Shown: positions 48,771 to 63,250, numbered from the stretch's first letter. The stretch is 64,000 nt of DNA from Todiramphus chloris collaris (GCA_025345505.1 JANVCC010000125.1:3132287-3196286), one strand, 5' to 3'. Program-made: numbers and translations. Notes: generated from the letters alone by a model not told the origin.

Positions 48771-51700
48771 TTTTAACTACATCCAGAATAAATGAGATGT
48801 GTTACATTTGGTTGGACACAATGACTAGGCAGGGATAACTGTGCAAAGTAGTCATGTGTCTTGTAGACTACTGTACTAAGCAGGTTACACATGACTAGGC
48901 AAGATGAGCCTTCCATGTCCAGAAGGTCATCTTTATTTGTACAGACAAAGTAGGCAAGGAGTTGGAGTGGGAAGAGCAGGAAAGAGAAGGTCAGGAGGCA
49001 GTGTCACTGGTCAACATAAGCTAGTCAAATACAGAGCTGCTCATTGATGGACTGGTCCTTTACCTGTTAGGCTGCTATCTTTCCGTCAACATTAGAGAAC
49101 TGCATGGAGAATGTCCATCAACTCTTTGTTTACTCTCCCAAATGTCTTTGAACATGTAATGTTTTGAATGAGCTAGATGAAGCTGGTGAACATCAATTAT
49201 CAGGCAAGTGCTAATGGATTATAGAAACCTGTGTGGATAATTTTTGGCACTTGTGTCCTAGAAGATGGGCACTGGATGGGGAGTAATGTTTCTTTTTGGT
49301 TTCACATTCAAAGTGGATGACTTCTCATGTAACTGGCAAAAAACTCCAGTGTGCTATATTCTAGTTCATATTCCCTTGAAAGTTGTCAACCACAGTGAAG
49401 CTGTACAATTGTTTTGATGTAGGATCAGTTGTCTCCTGCTTAATCAAATTGTGCTCCTTTTTCCTCAGGCTCTGTGCAGGGAGCAGATGGCACTTTTGTG
49501 TTGTGCCACAAAAATGTTTGGCCTCGTCATAAGGAGACACTTGGCAAGAGACGTGGTAAAGTGCTGCTGCAGATGGACCAGTTGAGTATTTCCACAGGAG
49601 ATGCTCAAATACAGTTTGCTATGGTCATTTTCTCAGGACTTTGTTGGCATAACCAGCAAGTACCATACTGGCTGTAGGTTAAGGCTGAGAGACGTAGTCA
49701 GCTTCTTCATCAGCAGAAAAGTTGGCTTCTTTCTCAATAGACACCCATTGCAATCTTCTTTAAACTGAAAATGGTTGTCATGTGATGGTGAACCTGAAGG
49801 AGAAGATGATGACTTGGAGAGTGAATAGTACTCCTGTGCACAAATCAGAACAGGCAGAGCTGCTGATTGCCCTCTTACTTAAAAAAAAAATCAAAATACA
49901 AAACTTTTTGGGGGACTCCATAGATTATTTCTAGGCTTATGGCTCAGTTTAATGAAGCTCACATACCCACTTGGACAGGAAATACTGGGATAGGGCAGAA
50001 AACTCTTATAACCTGCACCTTGTCTTTGAAGGGAAGTAATCTCTGAAGACAAAATTTTAAGGATGCTTCTTAGGAAGTGCCAAATGCACTATTGTAGAAT
50101 GACAGATTACTTGATCTCCTCCAGAAGATTGTCCCAAAGCTGATTCTGTTACCTAAGGATGCTCTGTGCTCAGTGATCCATTTTGCCCCGGAGGATCACA
50201 GCTGCTGCTTGACACACAGATTTCTATTCCTGATGTCTCCAGGACATGCGCCATTAAATGGTTTGAAAATGGGAATGCAAACCTTGCACTGGCACCAGGA
50301 ACCAGGGAAAAGCCAATTGCAAGACACAGGCATAGCCTGGGCCGTGGAGCATTGTGCTGGTGCAATAGATACCAGATGGAGTCTTTACATCGTAGTCACA
50401 TTTGACTCAGATATGCCAAACCTGGGTGTTCCAGCTTGAAGCTTATAAAAACATGGTCCACTGTGGCCAAATCTTTGTTTGGATGGGAAACAATGTATTT
50501 AAAAGCTAAAAGTAAAAGTCATTTGGGAAGCTAATACTGGGGAGCTGTCCTAGCCCTGAGTGGTTGAACAAGAACTTTCAGCTTCTCTGTAGCCTCATAA
50601 AAGAGGGTTGACTGCCTCAGAAGGTGGAAAAGAGAACATTTTATCAATTCTTAAAAAACTCTTTTCTGTCGAGTTTCACCTTCATTCTGCCTGAAAACCT
50701 TTCAAGTCAGAAGACCCAGCCTATGAGCATAATTCCTCACTAACTTTCAGGTACATAGTTGTAGTAGACGTCAGTGGACTACGTCAACTGTTGTCTCAGA
50801 CAACTGAGTACCCCAATGATAGTGCTGATAATCCAATCCCAATCCCTTGTTCCCACTTCATGGAAGGCTTTTACCTATCTGGTCTCAAGGACATCCTCTT
50901 AACACCTAACCTGATCAATTTAGTGATTATTCTGACAGGCTAGTGCTGTGAAAAGCCTTGTTCTGTAGAAGAAATGAGTTTTGATGTGCAGGTCTATCAG
51001 TGGAAAGCCTTTTTCACAAGATTTTGATGGGTCTTGTTCTACACTGCCACTCAGAAAGGTGGTTGTGCCAACTTCAAAAGCTGTTTCTTGTTTCTATCAT
51101 TTGACAGAGAAAAAAACAGCTTGTTTTGTTCCATGTATTTTATTAATTTTGTCTTTTATTTTTGCTCATAAAGGCACTTTATTTTTTTTTTAAAAAAAGA
51201 AATAAATCTACATCCAGAAAAAGTCTATGAATGTTTCATGCTAAACAGATTTCATAGGCATCTGCTTCTGGATGCTCACGACAGCTGTGTGACTGGTCAA
51301 CTTATCCAAACAGAGTTTTTTAATTTCCTGACTGGACATATAAAACTGAATTAAAGAGGTTTGGAGGAGGGTGTGAATGAAACATTTGAATTTTTCATTC
51401 CAAAGGGTATTCTGATATGATAAGAAAACACACGCTTTCTTTTTCGAGGCTCCTTCATGAAGCCATGGGTAGCTTTTGCAACAGGTGGAGCAAAAGAAGA
51501 CCTACAGCACTCTTGTTCTCAGGATATTCACCCCTGATGCTGAGCAGAACAATAAAGGAATAGTAAAGGAGAACAGCTCACCACCAGATGATTTTGGTGA
51601 CAGCTGAGAAGCGTTAGGGTTGAAAAAAAATCTAAGATGGAGAAGAAAGCATGTTCAGGAGTGACTTCCTTTTGCTCTTCACAGAGTCATTTGTCTAAAC

Positions 51701-54700
51701 ATGAGCCTTTGATACCTTTTAATATTTCCTGGGATTCCCTCCAGCTGCTATTCAAGTGGGGCTCAGTTCTTTGCATCTTCTTTATCACATCAGAGAGACA
51801 CAGCAACTGCAGGTATCTCAGATACACTAGGGTGTCTGAAATGTCACCAAAAAAAAGCCTGGTTTTAGGCAACTGACTGGAGCCGTAGGGGCACAATTCA
51901 GTCTAAGATTGTCACATAAATGTAGCTATCTCAGATTCCACCACAGTTAATGGAGAACCAGTCAATGCTGTCTGTGGGTATCTGAGATGATTTGTCTCCC
52001 CGTGAAGTACCAGTAGATTATGGAACTGGAAGCAGCAAATCCCAGTAGGCCAGTGAGGAGAGGGTGCAGGCATAAGCTTATGAAACACAGTGCACTTGTG
52101 CTACCTTTGCTTGCTGGCTCTTACCCTTTTCATAGCTCAAGTTCAGTGAGTGGGATTCAGCCGTTAGCTTTAGATAACTTCTGTGAAGATGTTTATGTGT
52201 AATCCAGTCGTCTAGACTCCTTTTGTACTACCTGACAAGAAATAAGTGCTCCATGGCCAGACCTATTCCACAGATTTCAAATGTATCCATAGTTACAAAG
52301 CAGGTCAGATGAATCAGGTCCTCAAAGTGTGTGTTACTAATTAATACATCCTTTCAGCCTGCTGTAAAATTCCACAGAACTTAGAGGGTCGTCGTAACTT
52401 CAAAATACTTCTATCTCTGTCAAATGTGATTTAAACTGGCCTCAGAGTTTGGTACTGCAGAGTTGATGGGGCTAAAGGGAGGGAGGGAGGTAGAAAGGCA
52501 CTGAAAGATGGAAGGACCCCTAAACATAATTCCCTATGAAACTATGAAAAATGGTGCAAGTGAAGCAACCAAGAGACAAAGACAATATATGTTAAAGTTG
52601 CATGTAGTGCTGTTCATTTGTGCCCTCTCTTTTGGCTGTGGATAGGCAGATATCTACATTTAAAACCAGGTAAAGTCCTTTTAATGACAGACATAGACCC
52701 AGGAAACGCTCCATAGCTCACGAAGACAACTTCTTTCGCTGCACTATTTGTTCTCCCACAGAGTTAGAAGAGCAGAAGTCATATTATAGTCTAAACTTAG
52801 CCTTTGCTTTCTGTAATTTAATGTGGTGCAACACTGTGACCTCAAAAACTGTCAGCATGGGGACAGAAAGAGAGAATGTCCGTATCTCTTGTATTAAAAA
52901 GTGATTGTTGGGTGAATCCTAAAAGCCTAGAGAGTATGGTTTCTCCAGAAGCAATCCAGCAAAGTAGTGTGGTTTATGCAGAGAAAGCATCTTAGATGCT
53001 TGTAACCTAGGATACCTTTGAAAATTTCAGGGATTCAGATGCTTTCTGTTTGGGAAGTAGTGTTGCTCTGTGCTACATCTCTCCATCTAATCTTCATGCT
53101 GAGCATAAACCACTATTAAGTGCCAGTATTGGTGAGATGCCTTTGGATATTCCCACTTTGTGGCAGTACTTTTTCTGCTCTTTCATTGGTTGCTGCTCCT
53201 AGAGTGCTTGGAGAAAAGTTCAGTAGATAGAGCAAGGAGAACCCCAAGATATTTGGTCCTTGAACCCAGAAGGTGCTGGTGCCTCTATTGTCTTTTCAGT
53301 TCTTTCGTCTTTGTCCTCTGCAGAAACAGATAAACTGTGATTAATCCTGATGAAAGCATTAAGGAGATGATTTACTCTCCTCCCACCAAAATTATTGACT
53401 GGAACGTACTGTTTGAGAAAATCCAATTAAAACTATATCATATGGCTGTTTTCCTTCACCCTCTGTATAAAAGGATGGATAAGGGGCATCTGCTATTCTC
53501 TTTCTTCCCATTATTTAGATTGCAAATTAGGTAGTCAGAGCTGTTCTCATCTTGAGTATCGGTTCTGTTACACTTCACACATTCATCTCATTATTTTTAA
53601 CAGGTAGGGGTAACAGCATGTTTTTCTTTTTATCAACAAGCATGAAGCTTTCACTTATACTGTGTGCAACCTGGGTGACTTCACCATTAGCAACACTACG
53701 TTACTTGTCAAATTAAGATATGAAGAGTGGGATTGAAGAGAAATGAGTAGAACTTGTAAATTAAAACACATTTTCCTTAGACCATCTGGTTGTGACCTTT
53801 TCTTTTCTGCCCTGTTCTGAGGGTGGGGTGTATTTGAACATGTAGTGCACACATTGAAAAATAATTCCTCTGGAGTTTGGATGCCCATTTCCAATTGTCC
53901 ACAACAGTAATAATTCCATCTGCCAAGGGCTGTAAACACAGGACTTTCTTGATATACAGGACACTCCTACAGTACTAAAAATATTTTTTCAGTTCTTTCT
54001 CCACTGAAAGAAGAAACATGTTTCTCATGTAAAGGTGTAGCTGTAGTTGATGTGGATAGGGCAATCTATGAAGACCGGAAGATTAAGGAAATGTTTGGTC
54101 CTATATCTTATATGTTACATGGAATTTTGCTGTTGACTTCTGAGGCATAAGATCAGGCCGATGGACACCTGATCTCCTCATCCATGGCTCTGTCCACACC
54201 AAGTCAATTTGTTCTGAACAGTTTTACCCCTAACAACATAAATGCTTTAAAATGTACTTGATCAACTACATTTGGTGTTTCAACTGTCTAAGCCAAACTA
54301 TTTGTAAGGGTTGAAAAGCAATCATTCCGCAAGCCTGGCATTGTCTCAGGCCAATGTTACAGAGGTTTAGCTAAGCCTCTTGGATTCTGATTTTGACTGT
54401 CTGGTGTTTAGAAGTCACTGAAGAGAACTTGTGATGGATGAGTTTGGGTGCACCTCACTCGCTTGCTTGAAAGCATTGCCATGCTTGGATGTCTTTCTCA
54501 CCTTCAGATCTTTCTACCCTAAGCTTGTCCCATCAGAGATGGGAGAACAAAGTGTGCATCTCTGCTTTGACAATCCCAGTACTGCGTTCAGCTGCTGGCA
54601 ATGGTAGGGTAGCATCGTGAACTGGACAGAATTCAACAAAGGTCTGTGTTTTGGTTAAACTTGGCATGTTGGATAGGTGAGTTGAAGAGGTCCAAAAAGC

Positions 54701-56614
54701 TGCCTGTAAATTTGAATGTATTGATGCAGGGAGTGATTAGTAAGCAGAATAATTCCATTCATACTCCTTCCCACCCAGATACTCTTACCCTTATTAAGAA
54801 TAACATTACTCATTCTGATATACTTTATATTTTCCTTTCTAAATTTTTTACTTTCTAAATGGTATAAATAAAACAGAAAAAAAGCTTGCACAAGTTAAAC
54901 CAGAATCATGATATAAGTGGAATCAGAATTATTTTCTTGTGCAAGAAGCCTTTCAGCTTCTCAGGCTGCACTGGGGCTGTGACGCGGGCACCTGGGTGCC
55001 AAGTGTACAGAAATGATGATATACACAGCGCTCTGTTTGGGGCCTATATTTTTTTTTTTTTTTTCATTCTTCCTATCCTTAATTGGCATGCCTCATAAGG
55101 AATCATCTCCAGTGCCTCTTTCAATGCATATTAATCGTATGGGAATGCAGAAGAAGCCACCACTACTGTGACAATAGGTTGATTTCTCTCAGAGGGAAAG
55201 GGATTGAATCTCAGTGCCTCTCTAATGACATTATTTGTTATTTTCAGGACAGACAGTGGCATCCTAATGGAATTCAAACATAACACAAGAGATAAAAAGA
55301 AATAAACAGTGCTTCTTATAATTACCTATGCAATGACATAGAAGGTACTTTGTCACCTTCCAAGGAGTTAATGACTACATAACCGTTCACTCAAGATAGG
55401 AAAGTCCAGTGAAAAATAGCTTGCCCCTTCATATATTGTAATAGCTGACGTAGGACTGGTTCTTGGTCCCTTTAAGAAGCTATTTTATTACTCTGACATT
55501 GTTTCTTCCTAGTGACTCGGCCAGTGCAGTGTGTCACATTGCAGCCTCTGGCACAGTGCAGAGATGCTCAGGCTGGCGTGGATTTGGGTACCATTCAAAG
55601 TTATTCACATGTTCAACTGCTGCTTTAGAAGCCATGGACAAAGAGGCACTGACAATACCCTGTTTATAACCCTGCCACCCCACTATGTGAGGAGTCATGG
55701 AAGATGCCCAGCTTCGGGAAAGTGTATCTAGAAAGTCCCTGTGGGCTACCCCAGAGGGATTATGATGATTCCTGAGCCAAATGGTGTAGACTGACTCATC
55801 TTTCCAATGCCTAGGACATGGCCTGGGGCTCTTGGGCCCTCTGTGGCAACTCAGCTACCACAAAAGACTATTTCTGGTGCTGTACTTTGTTGTAGACAAA
55901 TGTGTAGTGTTTTTCGACAAGGATCCCTAAGCGTGTGCCCCCTGGGCATATTGGTAGAGCATGTAAGACCTCAAAGCCTGATGGGAACATGCTGGAATAT
56001 GGACTATCCAAAGAGAATTGACCATACTTGATATGATGAAGGGAGCAAATTAATAAGTTCAATGTGGGCAAGAAGGCTGCATCTGTACACTTCTAGTTCC
56101 TGGACAATGGTACTCAGCTGATGATCAGTTGTTAGAATAAGCCCTGTCCTTGATTTTAGTCTGGGTGATGTCACCTTTCCCTCGGTATTCCTGGACACAG
56201 ACTGTGAGCTGGAATAAACCAAGGATCATCCCCATTTAAGAGCTGAAAGGGGGCTACCTCGTTTTGAAGGTTAAGAGATTTCAGCAGTGTGGAGTTGGGC
56301 TGTGCCACTACAGATAATGCTCTTGGGCACGCTTCATTTACTAATACCGTTGTACCTTGAAGGTATCAGAGCTCTGCAGTGAATGAGGGAATGAGGCAAA
56401 CCTTCCTCTGGAATTCTGGGGAGAAATTGAGCTGTTCTGTGGAATGTGTAGATTGTGTTTCATCCACAAGTTCCTTCCTGCTTGTTCTAGGAACATGGAC
56501 ACTGGCCACACATAAGACCTCTGAAATCCAAGAATAGATCTTGGCACGACACACCCAGGTCTTCTGAGGAGAGTAGGTAACTTTTGTGTCTTCGAGGATC
56601 TTCGGAATATTTAG
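48771..56614. other. non-coding unique sequence
   Basis: Nearly 8 kb without a recognisable gene or interspersed repeat. Frames are at most 94 codons. Poly-T of 16 occurs at 55049-55064. Around 55095-55390 the sequence is repeat-free, with ATGCATATTAAT at 55124-55135, and might be a regulatory element; evidence is weak. Confidence 0.5.
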
Positions 56615-56675
56615 AGCACAGAACTGGAAGGAATGCCAAAGTCAATTACATCAGTCCTTGCCTCAGAGTTTCTTA
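56615..56675 (-). mobile_element. possible old CR1/L3-like tail
   Basis: CACAGAACTGGAAGGAATGC followed by CAATTACATCAGTCCTTGCC resembles the antisense LINE layout AGAACTGGAAGGGACCTC...CATC(T/A)AGTCCA...CCTGC. About 45 bases match loosely. Coincidence is possible. Confidence 0.3.
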
Positions 56676-58760
56676 ACACACATCTAATAAAGAGCTCATA
56701 AAATAGTGGTGGGACCAGGATATACCAGGCCCCAAGCTAAGAGCTTTTGTGCATGGAGAAAAATGGAAAAAAAAGTATTTTAAGTAGGGATGGATATAAT
56801 CTTAAATGCAGGATAAATGGCAATTTCCCCCAACAATTAGGAGACTGTAAAACAAGTCTGCCAGTGGCAGTAAAAGAGGGATGTGTTACCTTAATTACCT
56901 ACCAGGAAAGATTTACTAAGAGCAATTTATAGAAAGGTTTGCATTTCTAGGGGATAAAAATCTGTGAAGCTTTGTTGGTGGCACAAACTCATGCCTCATT
57001 TCTACCTAGGGAGAGCCTGGCTCTCTAAGCCTTTGAGGATACTTTGTAGACTGATTTGGGGTTTGTTTTTTTTTTTTATTGAATGCTCCTAGGCTTTGAA
57101 ATTTCTTCAGAGGATATTTAAGTTCTAAAAAATTTACATGACTGTTTTCAGTACAACAACAAATGTTGGAGCGATGGTTTGTTGTGAAGATAAATAAGAG
57201 GATAATGAAGATGCAGCTAAAGAAGATGGGAGGCAGATGAAGTAGAAAGATTTCCATTTGGAGTGCAGCTACAGCTGTTGTGCTGCACTGGGGATCTCAT
57301 GTTCTTACTCTGCTTTGTGGGTAAAATACCCTGCCACACTACATTTCCCATCACACTTCTCAAAGCAGAGATGATCTCCTACCACCTGCTTAACAGAACA
57401 AGCTTGTGTTCCCAGCTGGAGCACTGAGACACTTGTTGTTACAGCAGTAATAATAAACAATAAGAATGATGTGGTGCTTTTATAATCACTTTTCCATTCC
57501 AAACTCATCTTTGGAGTTATTTATACCATAACTATCTCTCAATGACATGAATGATGAAGTGAAAATGTAATAAGTCTTCCTGATATTGGATTCTGTTGGC
57601 TCAGGCCACCCCAAAGAAACATCGTTGATTTGAAAGGGGTGGGGAAGGAATGATTGATTTCCTTTTCTGAGCATAAAAGTCATGACTTTATGTGAGTTCT
57701 TTAGCGCTCTCACTGAAAATTGGGCAGGTAGTTGTGGTAACCTCTGCTTTTTGTCTTTTTCCTGTTGGGATTTTTAGGGGTCAAGTAAATTACAAGATTT
57801 CATGCTGATTGCATTTGTTGAAAGATGGGGTTTTGCAGACCAAACTTTTCTAAAGTTTATATATATAGTATATATGCAGTCCCATATGAGAGTCACACTG
57901 CTGGAAACAGCCTTGAACTGAAGAAAAGAAACCCCTTTGGTTCCTTTAACCAAGAAGCTCAAGTGTCTGTATTTCCATGAGGTCAGGGTTGATAAGAGTA
58001 ATCAAATATGATAGCTATCTAAAGAAACACGACGAATCTTAGGAAGGTAGTTGGAGAAGATCAGCTTGTCTCTGCAGGTCATATTTTTGCATTTTATTCC
58101 TTGGGCTGATGTCTGCTCAAGCTGGTTTTCTCCATTTTAGCTGGTTTTCTAGTTACAGCAATGGCAAATAACCTAGAGAAGGGCAGAAGAGAAGTGCAAG
58201 CATGTATGAATCATATATATGAAGACATTTCCAGACTGCAGGCATGACTATAAGCAGACAGACAACTGAATTATACCTAAATCCTCTCAGAGAAGACTTA
58301 AAAGTTATGCAGCATGAGGAAAAATACTGCTGCTATTTCCCAGCTTTTGTACTACAGCGAGAGCCATCAACTGGGATGGGGGAAGACGTGGAATCGAGGG
58401 CAAACCCAGCCTCAAGGAGACTGGACTCTGGTACTGTCACCAGAGCTGAACAATGGAAGGAAGTCAGATGTGTGGACTTGAGCCTTTTCAAATGGTGTAT
58501 TTTGGTCACTAGCACTGGAAAATACAAACGTTAGTGGGGTTGCTGAATTGAAACTCAAAAGATTTTCTCAGGGTAGGGACGCTAACCCCTTCCTCCCTCC
58601 TACAGCCGCCAGGTTGGGATGGAGGGCAGCAAATGCATGCAAGTTATTACCTCTCTTTATTTATTACTTTCTCAGAAACACCTTGGGACACGAGCAGTTG
58701 GCCATGCATACAGCAGTGACACAGGAGAAGCAAAAGTTGTCTGGAATCCAGTTTCTAGAG
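56676..58760. other. non-coding unique sequence
   Basis: No gene or repeat recognised. A short alternating TA patch is present near 57857-57874. Frames are under 84 codons. Confidence 0.5.
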
Positions 58761-58943
58761 AATCATAATATTCTGGGATAAATCCTCTATTTAAGCTCGA
58801 GATCTAAATGAATCTGATCTAAATCATGATATTTTTGGATAAATCTTCTATTTAAGCTTGAGATCTAAATGAATCTGGTCTAAATCATGATATTGTGTGA
58901 TAAATCCTCTATTTAAGCTCAAGAGCTAAATGAATCTGATTTT
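58761..58943. repeat. minisatellite, three 61-bp copies
   Basis: Three head-to-tail copies begin at 58761, 58822 and 58883 with a constant 61-base period. Each contains AATCATGATAT (AATCATAATAT in the first), GATAAATCCTCTATTTAAGC and TCTAAATGAATCTG (GCTAAATGAATCTG in the third). Copies differ from each other by only a handful of bases. The unit is AT-rich and is not a known transposon tail to my knowledge. Three copies make it a possible length-variable locus. Confidence 0.95.
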
Positions 58944-59825
58944 GTTCACAGAGGATTTATGTCCCAAGGACAAAAGAAAATGTGTGCACACTTTATGGAC
59001 AGCGAGGCTCCCTGTTCTAGCCAAGAGTGGATACCTTTCTGGATTACTGTATGATAATTCAAATAGATTTTGTCATCTCTACTTCCATTGCAAAGAAGGG
59101 TGACTGTAAGACAGAAAGTCGTTAGGGTGTGACTCTGTTTGTACGTCATGATGAATGAGCAGTTCACTCCTTGTACCACCCCTGACACAGGCTCAGTCTT
59201 AACTTGATCTTTTGGTAGCCTAAGTAATCTGGAAAACAGCTTCACATCTTTGTCCTGCAGCCATACACACTTTAAGCAGATCATCTAGGTAAATGCATCT
59301 GTAAGGATGAAGTTTTACATTCCTTTTTTTTCCTGTGTATTTAAAGATGTTGCTGGAAGACAGCAAATAATCCAGGGATCACACTTTACCAGCAGGATTT
59401 GTGGCACACCCTGAGAGTAACCAGTACCAGCTGGTTTTGGGGACAATGTCGCAGTGGGCTTTTATGTAATAATTCATTATTTATTGAATATCATTAGTGG
59501 TTAAAAATGGACGTGATTTGCAAGTTCACTGCAGCTACTTAGTCCTTCACTGACAGACAAGGTTGTCTGCTTGGGAAAATAAAAGAGCAAAGCAGGGTTG
59601 AGAAGTGTTAAACAACATAGCCCAAAGGTTAAAACAGCATGTAGGCAGAAAACACCTCATCTGAGATGACACAGTAAATCAGGGCTTTGCTGTAGGCATT
59701 AGGATGCTCTGAGCATTGGGACAGGGAAGATACTGCAGAGGACAGGAGTTTAGGACACGCCAATGGCCTAATTGGAAAGACCAGCGAGAAGATAAAGGGG
59801 TGACTGCGATCTGCATTACAAAGTA

Positions 59826-59880
59826 GAACAGGTTGAATGATTGCAATGGTCTCTTCTGACCTTGAAGTTTTGTGTCTGTG
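59826..59880 (+). mobile_element. old CR1/L3-like LINE 3' end
   Basis: GAACAGGTTGAATGATTGCA, ATGGTCTCTTCTGACCTTGA and AGTTTTGTGTCTGTG correspond in order to the ancient sauropsid LINE end GGTTGGATGAT...AATGGTC(C/T)CTTCTGGCCTTAAAGTCTATGAATCTATG. The tail repeats are decayed. This lineage is older than the typical avian CR1 copies in the window. Confidence 0.5.
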
Positions 59881-62800
59881 GAAGGGTTCAATTTAAATAA
59901 TTCATAGCGAAGAGAAAATTCTGAACTGCAAAAAATTCTTCCGAACGAGTCTGATAGTGACTCTGGGATTTGATCTTCGGTATCTGAGCTCTTGAACTTT
60001 CCTAATGAAAATACTAAAAAGTTTTTAATTCTGAGCTTCAAGCCTCATTGCAGACAATCATCAATGATATATTAAATTGTAAAATTCACAGAGGGCTTCA
60101 TGGTTATATAAATCATTCAATTAAAGAGAAACTGCACCACATGACTGAATCAACTGAATGGAGGTGGAGTGTGGATGCAATTTTGCCATTTCCTTCAAAA
60201 CTATTGCGTGCAGAGATATTTGTAATTTAAAAACTGAGGAAAAATTTCACAAGATTACTTTTTTGCTCGTGCACTAAAAAAGGAATAGAATAATTATTAT
60301 GTATCTTTTCAGCGAGAATTATTTCCTTGTTTCTTAAATGTGTGTTGAACTCTCAGTAACCCAGAACGTGGTTTTTGTTTTTGCTGTGTGTTGCTAAGCA
60401 TTTAGATTAATGAGTTTGCAGCTGTTTCTGGGTGAAGAATTAGTGGTGTGTCTTTTGTTTGAAGATTGGATGACAAAAACATCAGCATTGCTATGTCTGC
60501 GAGCAAACACATATTTGCTGCCTCTACAAAGTGTGTGTAATCCATACCCTGTTACTCTTCTACCAGTCATCTCCAGTCATTCTCGCTGTCCTGCTTTTGC
60601 CTAGGAGGTTACTGCAGGTGTCAGGAGAGCAGCAGGCTCATGGAGCAGCTTGTAGAAATTTGGTTCCCTCCATGGTTGTCCTCTGCCTGTTCATGACAGG
60701 CATGTTTATCCACAGTGAACGCACACACGTGGAATAGTTCTGTCTCTTTAGACAGCGTTTTGGGTTTTTTCTGCCTGCATCTCTTATATTTGGTTGCGTG
60801 ACTTGTACACTCTGCCTGGGTTATGTTGGAAGGCAGAAGCATCAAAGTGTGCTCTCCCACACCTCAGAGTGCTTGCAGTGCTCAAAAGGTTAAACACTAT
60901 TTGCGAGAAGCAAATAAATACATATATATATATGGCTGCATAGAGCATGTGAGCAAGATGGATTGCTCAATGTGTTACAGGACCAACGGAGAGATGGAAA
61001 GAAATACGGCCTTCATTGTAATGATTGTGCTTCTATAGCCCGAGGCATCAAAAACGTCATGGTGTTTATGCACGATAATAAAATCTTAGCAGTAATTCTC
61101 TCCAGCCTTTCCGTGCACAAAACCTTTGCTACAGTCTGTCCTCTGAATCACCTTTAAGGAAAAAAAAAAACCCAATAAAATTCCTTTTCATTCCTCCTTA
61201 GGGAGGGATAAAGTTTGCCCTGCTGTGAGACTCGGAATGTTGGTGGGTAGCATGTAATGCATGGGTCATCATGCATGGAAGTTTCTGAAGCGCTCAGGAG
61301 CTGTCTATTCAGGGGCAAGTGGGAGGGAAAATGGATTGGATCTAAGGTTTCAAATCGAATGAGTATCTGTTTAGAGATGCATCCCTTAATCATTTGTTTA
61401 ATATTATTTGAAAAAAAAGAAAAGGATATAGCCTTCCTATAATATTAATCTCAATATGCAGAGACTCCACTTCAGTTTGTCTGATTAAAATGGCCCAACT
61501 GGGATTCCTTTCTTGTCTGATGGTGGAAGTGAAACATTTCATCCTCTCCTGTACTAAACAAAATAAATTTGAAACTGAAGGAAATAAATACTGAAAAATC
61601 TCCTTGGTTCCATTCTTACTGATGATTTGCTAGCTAGAAAAAACCATCTTGGCTGCCATCTGAGCCTCTCAGAGTCCTTTGTGACTAGTTTTCAGAGGAG
61701 GGTGGGATGGCTGGTCTTTCACTTGGGTGCCCTTTTGAATCCAGAGAGCAAAGGTAAGATCACCATATTTAATGAGTGGCTTAATCTGCACTTCAGCACC
61801 AGGCATTTCTGCATAAGACCATCTCAGCAGAATTCCCTTCCTCTAGCACGCCACGTTTGTATCCATCTATCGTCAGTGGTGTGGACCCGTGGTGTGGACA
61901 GCTGCAAGCCTACAAGTGGTGCTTGTTTGCAAAATCTGAGTCAAACACTGACCTGGTTTAATATCTCAAGTATTTGATCTGGTTTGGTCTGAGAGTATTT
62001 ACATACCAGGTAAAAATGGACCTTGGAGCACAGACAGTGCTGGTCAGCACTGAACAGGTCTTGGCAGTGTGGATTTTAGGACATGAAGTGAAATCCCGAG
62101 CAGTCAAGAGCCATCTGTTAGAATTTATGATACTTGAGTGTCCAACCTCATCTGAAGACTGGAGCCGAGAAGTGCTCAGCATCCTCAGCTGATTTGTGAA
62201 AAAAAGCAAGAAAAGTAAATATCAAGAAATGATGGAGGCCACCAGAAAGAGGAGGGGAGAAGATGTAGTTAGAGTGGGTGGAAATGTTTGACATAAAGGA
62301 TGGCATTTGGTCTGCTGTACATATCTACGTAGTTATAGACCTAATCACTACAGAGACTGGAGTACAGAGAGTTTGCCACCTCATTAGTCTTGGTGCATTT
62401 TAGGTGTTAGCTCCTGGCCTTGGCAAAGCAGCTTGTGTAGTTTTGACTAATGTGGAATAGCACCTTTGTGTCTGCTATCTCCTAACCCTTCTACCGCAGC
62501 TTAACCTATAGGCACATAAATTGCTACATAACACGATAGTCTTTTGGCACTCATATAGTAATGCAGACCCATCTCTCACACCTCTGTTTCAGGCTCAGGC
62601 CAAGAAAATCTGGATGGAGAGGAAAGAGAAAGCAGCTGGGATACACTCAATGCATGTATGTTCTCGTAGGCATGTAATTGGCTGCTTCCTCTGCACTGAG
62701 GTGGAGCTGTAAATCAAAGCACAGTTATAAAGGTGAATGCTAATGCTGAGTGACACTCACACCCTGGAGGCTGGTAAGCAATAAATAAAGAGATTTTCTT

Positions 62801-63204
62801 TCTCTTTAGTTGGTGTTGACGTATAGGCTAATCCCAAGTCTGTAATTCTTCTCTGTATCCTGCCTGTGCTTTTCTCTCTGGCTCCAGATGCTGACATTTT
62901 GTTTATGAGGGTCTTGGTGGGGTTTGTTCTGCTCCTGGGAGGTCTCATCTGTAATTTACTGCAGCCAGATTTGTGAATCTGCTTAAACAAAGTTATTCAC
63001 ACCCAGAACTTCCATTAATCCTAGAAAAAAGGATTTTAATTATGTAGAATGAGGTTGTGAATGATCTCATTTAAGACTGGTAGTTTATTTCTTTGTAAGA
63101 CCACCTAATCACGATCAAGAAGCAGATCTTCCTTTACCAACCATGGGCATTTTTACTGCTGTCTAAGTATCTTTTTAAATTTTTAAAATTATTTCTTTCC
63201 ACAA

Positions 63205-63250
63205 TTTTTTTTTGGGGGGGAAGGGGAGGGATGAGAAGAAAAAAACCCTA
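63205..63250. repeat. T-run/G-run low-complexity tract
   Basis: Nine T, seven G, AA, four G, A, three G, then a purine-rich end with six A. Same order of T run then G run on the + strand as the blocks at 41.4 and 48.7 kb. Confidence 0.85.

Noticed and set aside
48632-48838. 68-codon Phe/Trp/Gly-rich frame
   Set aside because: It is a translation of the T-run and G-rich low-complexity tract.
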